From DASVLX01 sp035552275 (GTDB lineage Bacteria; Actinomycetota; Actinomycetes; Mycobacteriales; Pseudonocardiaceae), in NCBI GenBank assembly GCA_035552275.1, contig DASZLR010000219.1:1-19593 (forward strand): DNA of 19,593 nucleotides. Reading direction: 5' to 3'. The position numbers and the translations under genes were made by a program. Below are positions 13,763 through 19,593 of this stretch, one piece after another. A model generated the notes under the pieces. It was not told the DNA's origin. It did not search any database and worked only from the letters and a program-made list of their open reading frames with translations. Numbering within the stretch: position 1 is the stretch's first letter; each line of letters begins with the position of its first letter.

Positions 13763-14205
13763 TGGCTCGCCGCGGGCTCGACCAGCTCGACCAGCACGCC
13801 GCCGGCGTCCTTCGGATGGATGAAGTTGACCCGGCTGTTCGCCGTGCCGCGCTTGGCGTTCTCGTACAGCAGCCGCAGGCCCTTGGCGCGCAACGCGGCC
13901 GAGGCGGCGTCGATGTCGCTCACCCGGTAGGCCAGCTGTTGCAGGCCCGGACCCTTGGTGCCGAGGAACTTGCCGATGGTCGAGTCCGGGCGCAGCGGCG
14001 CGAGCAACTGCACGGCTGTGCCGGCGCCACCGTCGCCGGGCACGCGGACCATCGCCTCCCGGACACCCTGTTCCTCGTTGACCTCGGTGTGCACCGCGAC
14101 CAGGCCGTAGTTGTCCTGGTAGAAGGCGATCGCCTCGTCCAGGTCGGGTACGGCGATGCCCACGTGGTCGATCGCGGTGATGAAGGGGGACAGCACGTCG
14201 TTCAT
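13759..14205 (-). CDS. mce: Methylmalonyl-CoA/ethylmalonyl-CoA epimerase
   Basis: A 148-residue VOC-fold enzyme that interconverts the 2R and 2S epimers of methylmalonyl-CoA, and in the ethylmalonyl-CoA pathway also of ethylmalonyl-CoA. Seen: IDHVGIAVPDLD (metal ligand His14), EVNEEQGVREAMV, VQLLAP (Gln66), SRVNFIHPKDAGGVLVELVEP (Glu140). The position that is usually a metal-binding His (HH in many homologues) reads QQ (Gln89-Gln90), so the site would be His/Gln/Gln/Glu. No Shine-Dalgarno precedes the ATG; TACCCT at 14219-14214 could be a -10 for a leaderless mRNA. Divergent from the thiolase gene, sharing its regulatory region; both belong to the same carbon pathway. Confidence 0.93.
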   Translation of the reverse strand: MNDVLSPFITAIDHVGIAVPDLDEAIAFYQDNYGLVAVHTEVNEEQGVREAMVRVPGDGGAGTAVQLLAPLRPDSTIGKFLGTKGPGLQQLAYRVSDIDAASAALRAKGLRLLYENAKRGTANSRVNFIHPKDAGGVLVELVEPAASH

Positions 14206-14243
14206 GGTTTGCGAGGGTAGGCCAGTTCGTCCGATGTGGCGGC

Positions 14244-14259
14244 TGTGTGAGGACTCACA
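14244..14259. promoter_or_regulatory. CRP/GlxR-like site in the mce/thiolase divergent region
   Basis: TGTGTGAGGACTCACA matches the cAMP-receptor-type consensus TGTGA-N6-TCACA in nine of ten specified bases. Within it TGTGAG-GA-CTCACA is a perfect palindrome, so another dimeric regulator with closer half-sites is also possible. It lies about 40 bases upstream of the mce start and 66 upstream of the thiolase start. Confidence 0.45.
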
Positions 14260-14269
14260 GCGGTTGAAG

Positions 14270-14285
14270 GTTACCGACCGGTATG
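14270..14285. promoter_or_regulatory. Putative operator GTTACC-type upstream of thiolase and mce
   Basis: GTTACCGACCGGTATG carries the left arm GTTACC and a GGTA right core with the same four-base spacing as the perfect palindrome at 12463. Placed 40 bases before the thiolase ATG. It shares GTTACCGAC with the copy at 2355. Confidence 0.5.
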
Positions 14286-14325
14286 GTCCGATTAACTGCC
14301 GTGACTTCCCCGCAAGGAGGCTGTG

Positions 14326-15510
14326 ATGTCGTCGGTGATCGTCGCCGGGGCCCGTACCCCGATGGGACGCCTACTCGGCTCGCTCAAGGATTTCTCCGCC
14401 GCTCAGCTAGGCGGCTTCGCGATCAAGGGCGCGTTGGAGCGCTCCGGCGTCAGCCCTGACCAGGTGCAGTACGTGATCATGGGGCAGGTGCTGACCGCCG
14501 GCGCCGGCCAGATCCCGGCCCGCCAGGCCGCCGTCAACGCCGGCATCTCGATGGACGTGCCGGCGCTGACCATCAACAAGGTCTGTCTGTCCGGTTTGGA
14601 CGCCATCGCGCTGGCCGACCAGCTCATCCGGGCCGGCGAGTTCGACATCGTCGTCGCCGGCGGCCAGGAGTCGATGACCCAGGCGCCGCACCTGCTGCCC
14701 AAGTCGCGCTCCGGTTTCAAGTACGGCGACACCACGCTGGTCGATCACATGGCCTACGACGGCCTGTTCTGTGCCTTCGACCAGATCGCCATGGGCGCGG
14801 CGACCGAGAAGTACAACTCGCGCTACGGGATCACCCGCGAGGCGCAGGATGCGTTCTCGGCGCGCTCGCACCAGCTCGCGGCGACGGCGGCCAAGAACGG
14901 CGTGTTCGCCGAGGAGATCGTGGACATCAACATCCCGCAGCGCAAGGGCGACCCGGTGGTGTTCAATACCGATGAGGGCGTGCGCGGCGACACCACGGCC
15001 GAAAGCCTGGGCCGGTTGCGCCCGGCGTTCGCCTCGGACGGCACCATCACCGCCGGCTCGGCCTCGCAGATCTCCGACGGCGCCGCCGCCGTCGTGGTGA
15101 TGAGCAAGGCGAAGGCGGAGGAACTGGGCCTGTCCTGGATCGCCGAGATCGGCGCGCACGGCGTCGTCGCCGGCCCGGACGGCAGCCTGCACGAGCAGCC
15201 GTCCAACGCGATCAAGGCCGCCGTGGCCAAGGACGGCATCTCGGTCGACGACCTGGATGTGATCGAGATCAACGAGGCGTTCGCGGCGGTTGGTCTGGTG
15301 TCCACCGAGAAGCTGGGCGTGGACCCGGACAAGGTCAACGTCAACGGCGGCGCGATCGCGCTGGGCCACCCGATCGGCATGTCCGGCGCGCGGCTCGCGT
15401 TGAGCCTGGCGCTGGAGCTGAAGCGGCGCGGCGGCGGTGTGGGCGCGGCGGCGCTGTGCGGTGGCGGCGGGCAGGGCGACGCGCTGATCATCCGAGTCCC
15501 CCAGAACTAG
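14326..15510 (+). CDS. Acetyl-CoA acetyltransferase (thiolase)
   Basis: Condenses two acetyl-CoA to acetoacetyl-CoA, or cleaves it; the AtoB/PhaA type. The 394-residue product has the full catalytic set: Cys87 in NKVCLSG, NEAFA, His348 in GGAIALGHPIGMSGAR and Cys378 in CGGGGQGDA. His348 and Cys378 fall at the same numbers as in the Zoogloea enzyme. ATG 14326 is preferred over the adjacent GTG 14323 because AAGGAGG (14314-14320) is then five bases away. It is followed after 22 bases by meaB, probably one transcript. With Ccr and the dehydrogenase nearby, supplying acetoacetyl-CoA for the ethylmalonyl-CoA route is the likely role; a degradative role cannot be excluded. Confidence 0.95.
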   Translation: MSSVIVAGARTPMGRLLGSLKDFSAAQLGGFAIKGALERSGVSPDQVQYVIMGQVLTAGAGQIPARQAAVNAGISMDVPALTINKVCLSGLDAIALADQLIRAGEFDIVVAGGQESMTQAPHLLPKSRSGFKYGDTTLVDHMAYDGLFCAFDQIAMGAATEKYNSRYGITREAQDAFSARSHQLAATAAKNGVFAEEIVDINIPQRKGDPVVFNTDEGVRGDTTAESLGRLRPAFASDGTITAGSASQISDGAAAVVVMSKAKAEELGLSWIAEIGAHGVVAGPDGSLHEQPSNAIKAAVAKDGISVDDLDVIEINEAFAAVGLVSTEKLGVDPDKVNVNGGAIALGHPIGMSGARLALSLALELKRRGGGVGAAALCGGGGQGDALIIRVPQN

Positions 15511-15532
15511 CCGAGGATTTAGGCTGCGGCCG

Positions 15533-16501
15533 GTGCCCAGGATCGTCGATGTCGGTGAGCTGGTCGACCGCGCGCGGGAGCGACAACCGCGTGCGGTCGC
15601 TCGGCTGATCTCGCTGGTCGAGGACGCCAGCCCGGAGCTGCGCGAGGTGGCGAAGGCGCTGGCGCCGTGGACCGGCCACGCCCGCGTGATCGGGCTGACC
15701 GGCTCACCCGGAGTCGGCAAGTCGACGTCGACGTCCGCGCTGGTGTCGGCGTTTCGGCGGCAGGGCAAGCGGGTCGGCGTGCTCGCGGTCGACCCGTCCT
15801 CGCCGTTCTCGGGCGGCGCGCTGCTCGGGGACCGGGTGCGGATGCAGGATCACGCCACCGATCCCGACGTTTTCATTCGCTCGATGGCGACCCGAGGTCA
15901 TCTCGGCGGCCTGGCCTGGGCGACGCCGCAGGCGCTGCGCGTGCTCGACGCGGCCGGCTTCGATGTGGTGCTGATCGAGACGGTCGGCGTGGGCCAGTCG
16001 GAGATCGAGGTCATGTCGCTGGCCGACAGCACGCTGGTGCTGCTGGCGCCGGGCATGGGCGATGGCATTCAGGCGGCGAAGGCCGGCATCCTGGAAGTCG
16101 CCGACGTGTTCGTGGTCAACAAGTCCGACCGGGACGGCGCTGATGATGTCGTGCGCGACCTCAAGCACATGATTTCCTTGGGGCGCAGGGAGATCGCCGG
16201 CCCGATGTGGCGGCCGCCGATCGTGCGGACGGTCGCGTCGGCGGGCGAGGGCCTCGGTGATGTTGTCGAGGCGATCGATGAACACCAGGACTGGCTGGCG
16301 AAGCACGGCGAGTTGGAACGCCGCCGGTTGGTCAGGGCCACCGCCGAGGTCGAGGCGATCGCGGTGGCGGCGCTGCGGGAGAAGATGGGCGACCTGCGCG
16401 GCGGCGACGCGCTCGCCCAGTTCGCCAAGCGGGTGATGGCCGGCGAACTCGACCCCTATTCGGCGTCGGACGCCCTGATCGCCGGCCTCCGCCATAGCTG
16501 A
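15533..16501 (+). CDS. meaB: MeaB, GTPase chaperone of B12-dependent acyl-CoA mutases
   Basis: A 322-residue G3E GTPase that gates cobalamin loading and protects methylmalonyl-CoA (and related) mutases. Seen: an N-terminal helical arm, Walker A GSPGVGKST (57-65), the VDPSSPFSGGALLGDRVRM stretch, ETVGVGQSE (near 148-156), NKSD for guanine specificity (near 195-198), and a C-terminal dimerisation helix region. GTG 15533 matches the family's MPR-type start; the only purine-rich site, GAGGAT at 15514, is rather far, so translation may depend on coupling to the thiolase 22 bases upstream. No mutase gene is in view, so its partner is elsewhere. Being grouped with Ccr, epimerase and thiolase, it may serve ethylmalonyl-CoA mutase as well as methylmalonyl-CoA mutase. 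Confidence 0.95.
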   Translation: MPRIVDVGELVDRARERQPRAVARLISLVEDASPELREVAKALAPWTGHARVIGLTGSPGVGKSTSTSALVSAFRRQGKRVGVLAVDPSSPFSGGALLGDRVRMQDHATDPDVFIRSMATRGHLGGLAWATPQALRVLDAAGFDVVLIETVGVGQSEIEVMSLADSTLVLLAPGMGDGIQAAKAGILEVADVFVVNKSDRDGADDVVRDLKHMISLGRREIAGPMWRPPIVRTVASAGEGLGDVVEAIDEHQDWLAKHGELERRRLVRATAEVEAIAVAALREKMGDLRGGDALAQFAKRVMAGELDPYSASDALIAGLRHS

Positions 16502-16508
16502 CGGGAAG

Positions 16509-16697
16509 CTAACCCTGGCCGCCGATTGGCTGCTGGTAGATCATGTCCCAAACCTGCTTCCCAGCGGCACCGCGGAATGCGGGCCGCAGGCCGCGTCCGT
16601 CAACACTGGCGTCCTTGAGCGCGAACTCCTGCTCACCGGTACGTTGCTCCTGTGCATCATGAACAAGCTCGTCCGACAGGTTTGCCGTCGTCTTCAT
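16509..16697 (-). CDS. Shortened VapB-type (DUF2191-like) antitoxin, orphan
   Basis: The 62-residue product starts MKTTANLSDELVHDAQEQ, the ribbon-helix-helix opening of VapB-like antitoxins, and ends with FALKDASVDGRGLRP...VWDMIYQQ, the typical toxin-neutralising tail of the DUF2191 subgroup. About 20-25 residues normally lying between these parts (the rest of the helix-turn and the helical linker) seem missing, so it may no longer fold or bind DNA. No VapC-type PIN gene adjoins: downstream it runs into the meaB end. Start 16697 fits the family; ATG 16715 is also in frame; neither has a Shine-Dalgarno. Probably a decaying remnant. Confidence 0.55.
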   Translation of the reverse strand: MKTTANLSDELVHDAQEQRTGEQEFALKDASVDGRGLRPAFRGAAGKQVWDMIYQQPIGGQG

Positions 16698-16815
16698 GCG
16701 GCCACGGTAGGCCATCGGAGCAGTTGGAAGATCTGTTCGACGCGGACGCGGTCGCAGCGGGTCTGGCGGACGTAGAGGCAGGTCGCGATACTCCGCAGCC
16801 GTTCGTGCGCCGGAC

Positions 16816-16854
16816 CGCGTCTCGGTGACCAGGTAAGCCGGCCACCGAGACGCG
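16816..16854. terminator. Hairpin terminator downstream of the small unknown gene
   Basis: CGCGTCTCGGTG (16816-16827) pairs perfectly with 16843-16854 across a 15-base loop, 14 bases beyond the stop of the minus-strand gene at 16869. It would separate that gene from the antitoxin-like gene. Confidence 0.65.
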
Positions 16855-16868
16855 ATCTTGGTAGTTGG

Positions 16869-17114
16869 TCAGGCGGCGCCGGTCATGATGGTGAGGTCTG
16901 CCGGTTCGCCCTCTTTCCAGGTGGCCTCGCTTTCGCGCGCCTGGTTCAGCGCCTCGGTCGCGAAGGTGAGGAACTCGGCGAGGGACTTCTGACCGAAGAT
17001 CAGAATCAGGTCGTCCTGACCGCCGAAGTAGAAGCTGACCTCTTCGGGATGGACCTCGGCCTTGATGGCGCAGCCAGGCTCGACCCGGCTGTAGCACGCT
17101 GACCTGCAACTCAT
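16869..17114 (-). CDS. Small uncharacterised protein next to an Scr1-type regulator
   Basis: 81 residues, cytoplasmic, family not recognised with certainty. N-terminal MSCRSACYSR has two cysteines with another at PGC; the middle VHPEEVSFYFGGQDDLILIFG looks like two beta strands; then a helix KSLAEFLTFATEALNQARESE and a hydrophobic end. The frame is open to 17246, but ATG 17114 has a GGGAAG site seven bases upstream and the text before it looks non-coding. It diverges from the HTH/DUF5753 gene across a 217-base region with several palindromes. Small proteins of this sort commonly sit beside such regulators in Pseudonocardiales and might be its regulatory target; that link is inference. Confidence 0.65.
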   Translation of the reverse strand: MSCRSACYSRVEPGCAIKAEVHPEEVSFYFGGQDDLILIFGQKSLAEFLTFATEALNQARESEATWKEGEPADLTIMTGAA

Positions 17115-17153
17115 GAGACACTTCCCTTTGCGTAGTGGATGAACTACGTGCAC

Positions 17154-17196
17154 GTGGCCGGCACGGAGACCGGGGCAAGGCGACCGTGCCGGCCAC
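17154..17196. other. Inverted repeat with perfect 13-bp arms in the divergent region
   Basis: GTGGCCGGCACGG (17154-17166) is the exact complement of 17184-17196, with a 17-base spacer, about 40 bases upstream of the 17114 start. A smaller palindrome CGTAGT-N6-ACTACG lies at 17131-17148. They could be operators or a hairpin in the leader of the minus-strand gene. Confidence 0.5.
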
Positions 17197-17236
17197 GCTC
17201 GTTTGATGCTAGCGGGATACTGTTGGAGTTGTCTCC

Positions 17237-17248
17237 GTATGGCCATAC
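17237..17248. promoter_or_regulatory. Palindrome GTATGGCCATAC ahead of the HTH regulator
   Basis: A 12-base perfect palindrome 84 bases before the regulator's start, within the divergent promoter region. It is a plausible site for the regulator itself, but nothing else in the window repeats it. Confidence 0.3.
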
Positions 17249-17331
17249 ACTCGATTGGGCGATCTTTCTTGGTCGCGCACTGTGAGCACCGCTAACGTGC
17301 CATCGAACGGATCATTCAACCCAGGAGGTCT

Positions 17332-18186
17332 GTGTTGGCGCAGCGAGGCAGCGGTCCATCGGCACTGCGCTGGCTCATCGGTGTTGAGCTGGCCCACTAC
17401 CGCAACCGGGCAACCCTGACGCTGGCCGAGTTGGCCGTACCCACCGGGATCAGCAAACAGAAGCTCGGACACCTGGAGACGGCGGAACGTCGTCAATATC
17501 CAACGGACATCACCAAGGTGCTGACCGCGTGCGGCGCCGCCCAGCACGATATCGACCGACTGACCACGTTGGCCGGCATGACTGACTCGACCACCTGGTG
17601 GGGTCCATGGTCGGACGTGGTGCCGGACTGGCTCGGCACGTTCGTGGGCTTGGAACGGTTGGCTACCAACGAGTTCATTTTCGGACCCATCACCCTGCCT
17701 GGTCTGATGCAGACACCGGAATATGCCCGTGAGCTGACCTATGCGGCGCTGCGGGTCCGCCGAGATCACGCCGAGCGCACGATCGAGTTCCGGATGGAGC
17801 GCGCTCGTCGGCTCACCGACGGCGAGACCCCCTTGCATCTGCACACGGTGGTCACCGAGCAGGCGCTCCGGCTGAATGTTGGCACGTCGGATGTGATGGC
17901 GGCGCAGTACGACTATCTGATCGAGCTTGCCGATCGGCCGAACGTCACCTTGCAGGTCGTCACGCCCGAGCGCGGACCGCATGGTGCTGTCAACGGGCAG
18001 TTTGTGCTGCTCGACTTCGAGATCGCCCGGTCAATCGGTTACGTCGAGTTGCAGGACGGAGCCATCTATGTTCAGCACGCTGGCGCGGTGGATACTTATC
18101 AGGAGTCCGCGCGGAGCTTGAAGACCGTCGCCCTGCCGCCCGATGAGTCGGTGGGCTTCATCGCGGACCTGCGCAAGCGACTGTAG
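17332..18186 (+). CDS. Scr1/WhiJ-type regulator: XRE helix-turn-helix plus DUF5753
   Basis: 284 residues. The N-terminal helix-turn-helix (about 8-70) includes LTLAELAVPTGISKQKLGHLETAERR; the rest is a DUF5753-type sensor or effector domain with EFIFGPITLPGLMQTPEYAREL, RMERARRLTDGETPL, VTEQALRLNVG, RPNVTLQVVTPERGPHGA and the conserved FVLLDF near the end. These proteins abound in Actinobacteria, usually next to a DUF397 protein, and act in development, metabolism or as toxin-antitoxin-like modules. AGGAGG at 17323-17328 serves GTG 17332 or TTG 17335. The DUF397 gene follows after 12 bases, clearly the same operon. Confidence 0.92.
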   Translation: MLAQRGSGPSALRWLIGVELAHYRNRATLTLAELAVPTGISKQKLGHLETAERRQYPTDITKVLTACGAAQHDIDRLTTLAGMTDSTTWWGPWSDVVPDWLGTFVGLERLATNEFIFGPITLPGLMQTPEYARELTYAALRVRRDHAERTIEFRMERARRLTDGETPLHLHTVVTEQALRLNVGTSDVMAAQYDYLIELADRPNVTLQVVTPERGPHGAVNGQFVLLDFEIARSIGYVELQDGAIYVQHAGAVDTYQESARSLKTVALPPDESVGFIADLRKRL

Positions 18187-18198
18187 AGGAGCATCGTG

Positions 18199-18387
18199 AT
18201 GCAGGCCCCCGACCGATCTACCGTTATGTGGCGCAAGAGCAGCCACAGCGCTGAGAACGGCGAGTGTGTTGAGCTGGCTGGCACGCTGGACCTGGTGCGT
18301 GACAGCAAGAATCCCGCTGGTCCTGCCCTCGCCGCTGATCTCTCGGCCCTGCTGACCGCCGTCAAGATCGGTCGCTTCAGCTTCTGA
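18199..18387 (+). CDS. DUF397 protein, partner of the upstream regulator
   Basis: 62 residues with the DUF397 signature: WRKSSHSAENGECVELA (Trp-Arg-Lys-Ser-Ser, Cys-Val-Glu), LVRDSKNP, and a C-terminal helix ending IGRFSF. Such small proteins are encoded next to Scr1/WhiJ-type regulators and are thought to antagonise or modulate them. ATG 18199 is taken because GAGGAG (18186-18191) is seven bases away; GTG 18196 is the alternative. A large inverted repeat begins 24 bases after the stop. Confidence 0.9.
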   Translation: MQAPDRSTVMWRKSSHSAENGECVELAGTLDLVRDSKNPAGPALAADLSALLTAVKIGRFSF

Positions 18388-18410
18388 CGATTCGCCCCCG
18401 CCGATCCCGG

Positions 18411-18454
18411 CAGTGCACTATCCTGCACTCAGTGTGGTGCAGGATAGTGCACTG
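18411..18454. promoter_or_regulatory. Perfect 18-bp-arm inverted repeat upstream of the ESX-like genes
   Basis: CAGTGCACTATCCTGCAC (18411-18428) is exactly complementary to 18437-18454 across an eight-base spacer. Each arm itself contains GTGCAC and TGCAC half-sites, so four related boxes are arrayed. It lies between the DUF397 stop (24 bases) and the next GTG (26 bases). It could be a terminator for the regulator operon, an operator for the genes downstream, or both; there is no U tract. Confidence 0.75.
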
Positions 18455-18480
18455 TACGAGACTGCGAACGGGAGCGCGCG

Positions 18481-18855
18481 GTGCCACTGATCGACGGAGC
18501 CGGGATCGGTTACTGGGCGGCCCAAGGGACATCGACACCAGCCGGCAGCTTCTCCATCGAGCCCGAGGTCATCCCGCAACTCCGGGCTGACCTGGACGAC
18601 ATCCGTGAGCAGGCGAAGGAGTTTCTGCGCAGCAGGAACTTCCAGATCAAGTTGTATCCGCTGGGCTCTGACCCGGCCAGCGGTGCGACTGCCGACGTGC
18701 ACAACACGAAGGCCGATGCGGCGGTCGCCGGCATCCAGGGCTACATCGAGGTGCTCGACAGTGTGATCGCCTCGCTCGATGAGGCGGCCAAGCAGTACGG
18801 CATCACCGAAGACGCCAACACCGCGTCGTTCCAGCGCGGCGCCACCGCCGGATGA
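18481..18855 (+). CDS. Small helical protein, ESX/EspC-like secretion-associated candidate
   Basis: 124 residues from GTG 18481 (GGGAG six bases upstream). No signal peptide. The body is mostly helical: FSIEPEVIPQLRADLDDIREQAKEFL, then a short Gly/Ser/Asp region, then AGIQGYIEVLDSVIASLDEAAKQYG. Size, the EPEVIPQLRADLDDI opening and a helix pair ending near a tyrosine resemble WXG100/EspC-type type VII substrates of Pseudonocardiales, but a clear WxG is not present. Its stop overlaps the start of the lipoprotein gene (ATGA), tying the two together. Function is unassigned. Confidence 0.65.
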   Translation: MPLIDGAGIGYWAAQGTSTPAGSFSIEPEVIPQLRADLDDIREQAKEFLRSRNFQIKLYPLGSDPASGATADVHNTKADAAVAGIQGYIEVLDSVIASLDEAAKQYGITEDANTASFQRGATAG

Positions 18856-19403
18856 GGACGCGAATCGCGCTGATGGCGACGGTCGCGTTGGGGATGGGGT
18901 TGCTGGCCGCCTGTGGCGGCCAGGCCACCGCCACGCCGCCATCAACCACCACCGCAACCACGACGGCCGGCCCGGTCCGGCCGAAGATCATCAACTTGGT
19001 CGGCAAGTCGCCTTGCGGTCTCATCCCGCAATCCGATGTCACCAGGTTCGAGTGGGACAAGGCTCCCAAGGCCGAGGCAGAGTCAACTCTGCAGTCGCCG
19101 CTGTGCTCGTATGACGCTAATTGGGGCCTTGGCTCGATCGCTCTGGACGATCACGACGGTATTTCGGAGTGGACCCACGGAAAATACGGCAACGGAACCA
19201 CCCGTCCGACGGACCCCGTGCTGGGTTTCCAGGCGATTGATGCACTGTCGCCCGATTCGCATATATGCGACGTCGTCGTTGATGTGGCACCTGGGCAAGC
19301 ACTTGACGCCTACATCGAAATCGACGGGGTGTCACCGGTTTCGGATCCGTGCACGTTCGCCCATCAATGGGCTGAGGCGGCCATGTCGACTTTGTTGAGT
19401 TAA
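18852..19403 (+). CDS. DUF3558-family lipoprotein
   Basis: 183 residues with a lipoprotein signal: MRTRIALMAT, a hydrophobic core and lipobox LAAC (Cys21 lipidated), followed by a Thr/Pro-rich linker. The mature domain shows the DUF3558 pattern KSPCGLIPQSDV, SPLCSYD, HICDVVVDV and SDPCTFAHQWAEAA, with paired cysteines that probably form disulfides outside the cell. The family is widespread in mycolic-acid-type and Pseudonocardial actinobacteria, often beside WXG100 genes. Translation is coupled to the preceding gene by ATGA overlap. It probably acts at the outer face of the membrane together with its neighbours; role unknown. Confidence 0.87.
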   Translation: MRTRIALMATVALGMGLLAACGGQATATPPSTTTATTTAGPVRPKIINLVGKSPCGLIPQSDVTRFEWDKAPKAEAESTLQSPLCSYDANWGLGSIALDDHDGISEWTHGKYGNGTTRPTDPVLGFQAIDALSPDSHICDVVVDVAPGQALDAYIEIDGVSPVSDPCTFAHQWAEAAMSTLLS

Positions 19404-19435
19404 AACTGAGGGTCACGATCTGATGGGAGATGCTT

Positions 19436-19593
19436 ATGAGCGGATTTTCGGTCAACTTATCCGCGTTGCAGGCGATGCAGGCGCAGTTGCAGCGGGCCGC
19501 TGATGATGTCGCGGCCATCCGGGCGCAGCTGGGGAAGATTGATGATTCGGCCTTCTCGGGTTTCCTGCTCAGCGTGCGCGACAAGTTCGACGC
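19436..19593 (+). CDS. N-terminal part of a WXG100-like/ESX-associated helical protein (cut by window end)
   Basis: From ATG 19436, with GGGAG six bases upstream, the frame reads MSGFSVNLSALQAMQAQLQR then AADDVAAIRAQLGKIDD and SAFSGFLLSVRDKF to the window edge. The first 35 residues form a long amphipathic helix typical of WXG100-type proteins, followed by a small-residue turn where WxG would be expected (SGF here). It follows the lipoprotein by 32 bases and is likely the third gene of the operon. Only 52 codons are visible, so the class is provisional. Confidence 0.6.
   Translation, partial: MSGFSVNLSALQAMQAQLQRAADDVAAIRAQLGKIDDSAFSGFLLSVRDKFD

Noticed and set aside
16652..16828. Plus-strand frame from GTG encoding a tail EQLEDLFDADAVAAGLADVE...
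   Set aside because: The last 35 codons look protein-like and resemble an antitoxin-type tail, but the first part is antisense to the VapB-like gene, there is no good start, and the stop falls in a terminator stem. Too weak to call.
1..19593. tRNA, rRNA or CRISPR arrays
   Set aside because: No cloverleaf-like stretch, ribosomal sequence or regularly spaced short repeats were noticed; reading by eye cannot exclude a cryptic small RNA.

Overview
The window is about 19.6 kb of high-GC DNA with short intergenic gaps, many GTG starts and 4-base ATGA/GTGA overlaps. It reads as an actinobacterial chromosome, most likely of the Pseudonocardiales. Pointers are the Scr1/WhiJ-type regulator plus DUF397 pair, a DUF3558 lipoprotein in an ESX-like gene set, a DivIVA-like coiled-coil protein, SPW-repeat and CsbD stress proteins, and a crotonyl-CoA carboxylase/reductase of the Streptomyces type. 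This assignment is inferred from gene families alone.

Layout. 1-2271: the end of dhaK, then dhaL and dhaM (EIIA-HPr fusion), a PTS-dependent dihydroxyacetone kinase operon. 2428-4203: a 591-residue protein with two tandem 3-hydroxyacyl-CoA dehydrogenase modules, closed by a 14-bp-stem terminator. 4263-5068: a DUF3800-like gene bracketed by two ~86-bp direct repeats exactly 720 bp apart. It is followed by a decayed copy of the 3' end of a marR gene. 5315-6736: a PepSY/PiuB-type membrane protein, ending in a terminator almost identical to the one at 4215. 6815-9442: csbD with a sigma-B/F-like promoter, marR overlapping fmdB, a divergent small zinc-motif protein, and a DivIVA-like coiled-coil protein. 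9519-11021: an AAA ATPase with a nuclease-like C-terminus, preceded by a 41-bp perfect-arm inverted repeat around an AT-rich core. 11087-16501: crotonyl-CoA carboxylase/reductase, an SPW membrane protein, a TetR regulator, an acyl-CoA epimerase, acetyl-CoA acetyltransferase and MeaB. 16509-18387: a shortened orphan VapB-like antitoxin, a small unknown protein, and the HTH/DUF397 pair. 18411-19593: an 18-bp perfect-arm inverted repeat and three genes of ESX-associated character, the last running off the window.

How it fits together. Acetyl-CoA acetyltransferase, the tandem 3-hydroxyacyl-CoA dehydrogenase, Ccr, the epimerase and MeaB together cover much of the C4 part of the ethylmalonyl-CoA pathway (acetyl-CoA to acetoacetyl-CoA, 3-hydroxybutyryl-CoA, crotonyl-CoA, ethylmalonyl-CoA, then B12 mutase chemistry). 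The dedicated ethylmalonyl-CoA mutase and a clear crotonase are not in view. A related 16-bp element (GTTACC-N4-nGTAnn) lies upstream of the dehydrogenase, of ccr (perfect palindrome) and in the mce/thiolase divergent promoter. This suggests one regulator, possibly the TetR protein encoded between them, controls these dispersed genes. The least explained parts are the repeat-bracketed DUF3800 gene, the ATPase with its large palindrome, and the palindrome ahead of the ESX-like genes.
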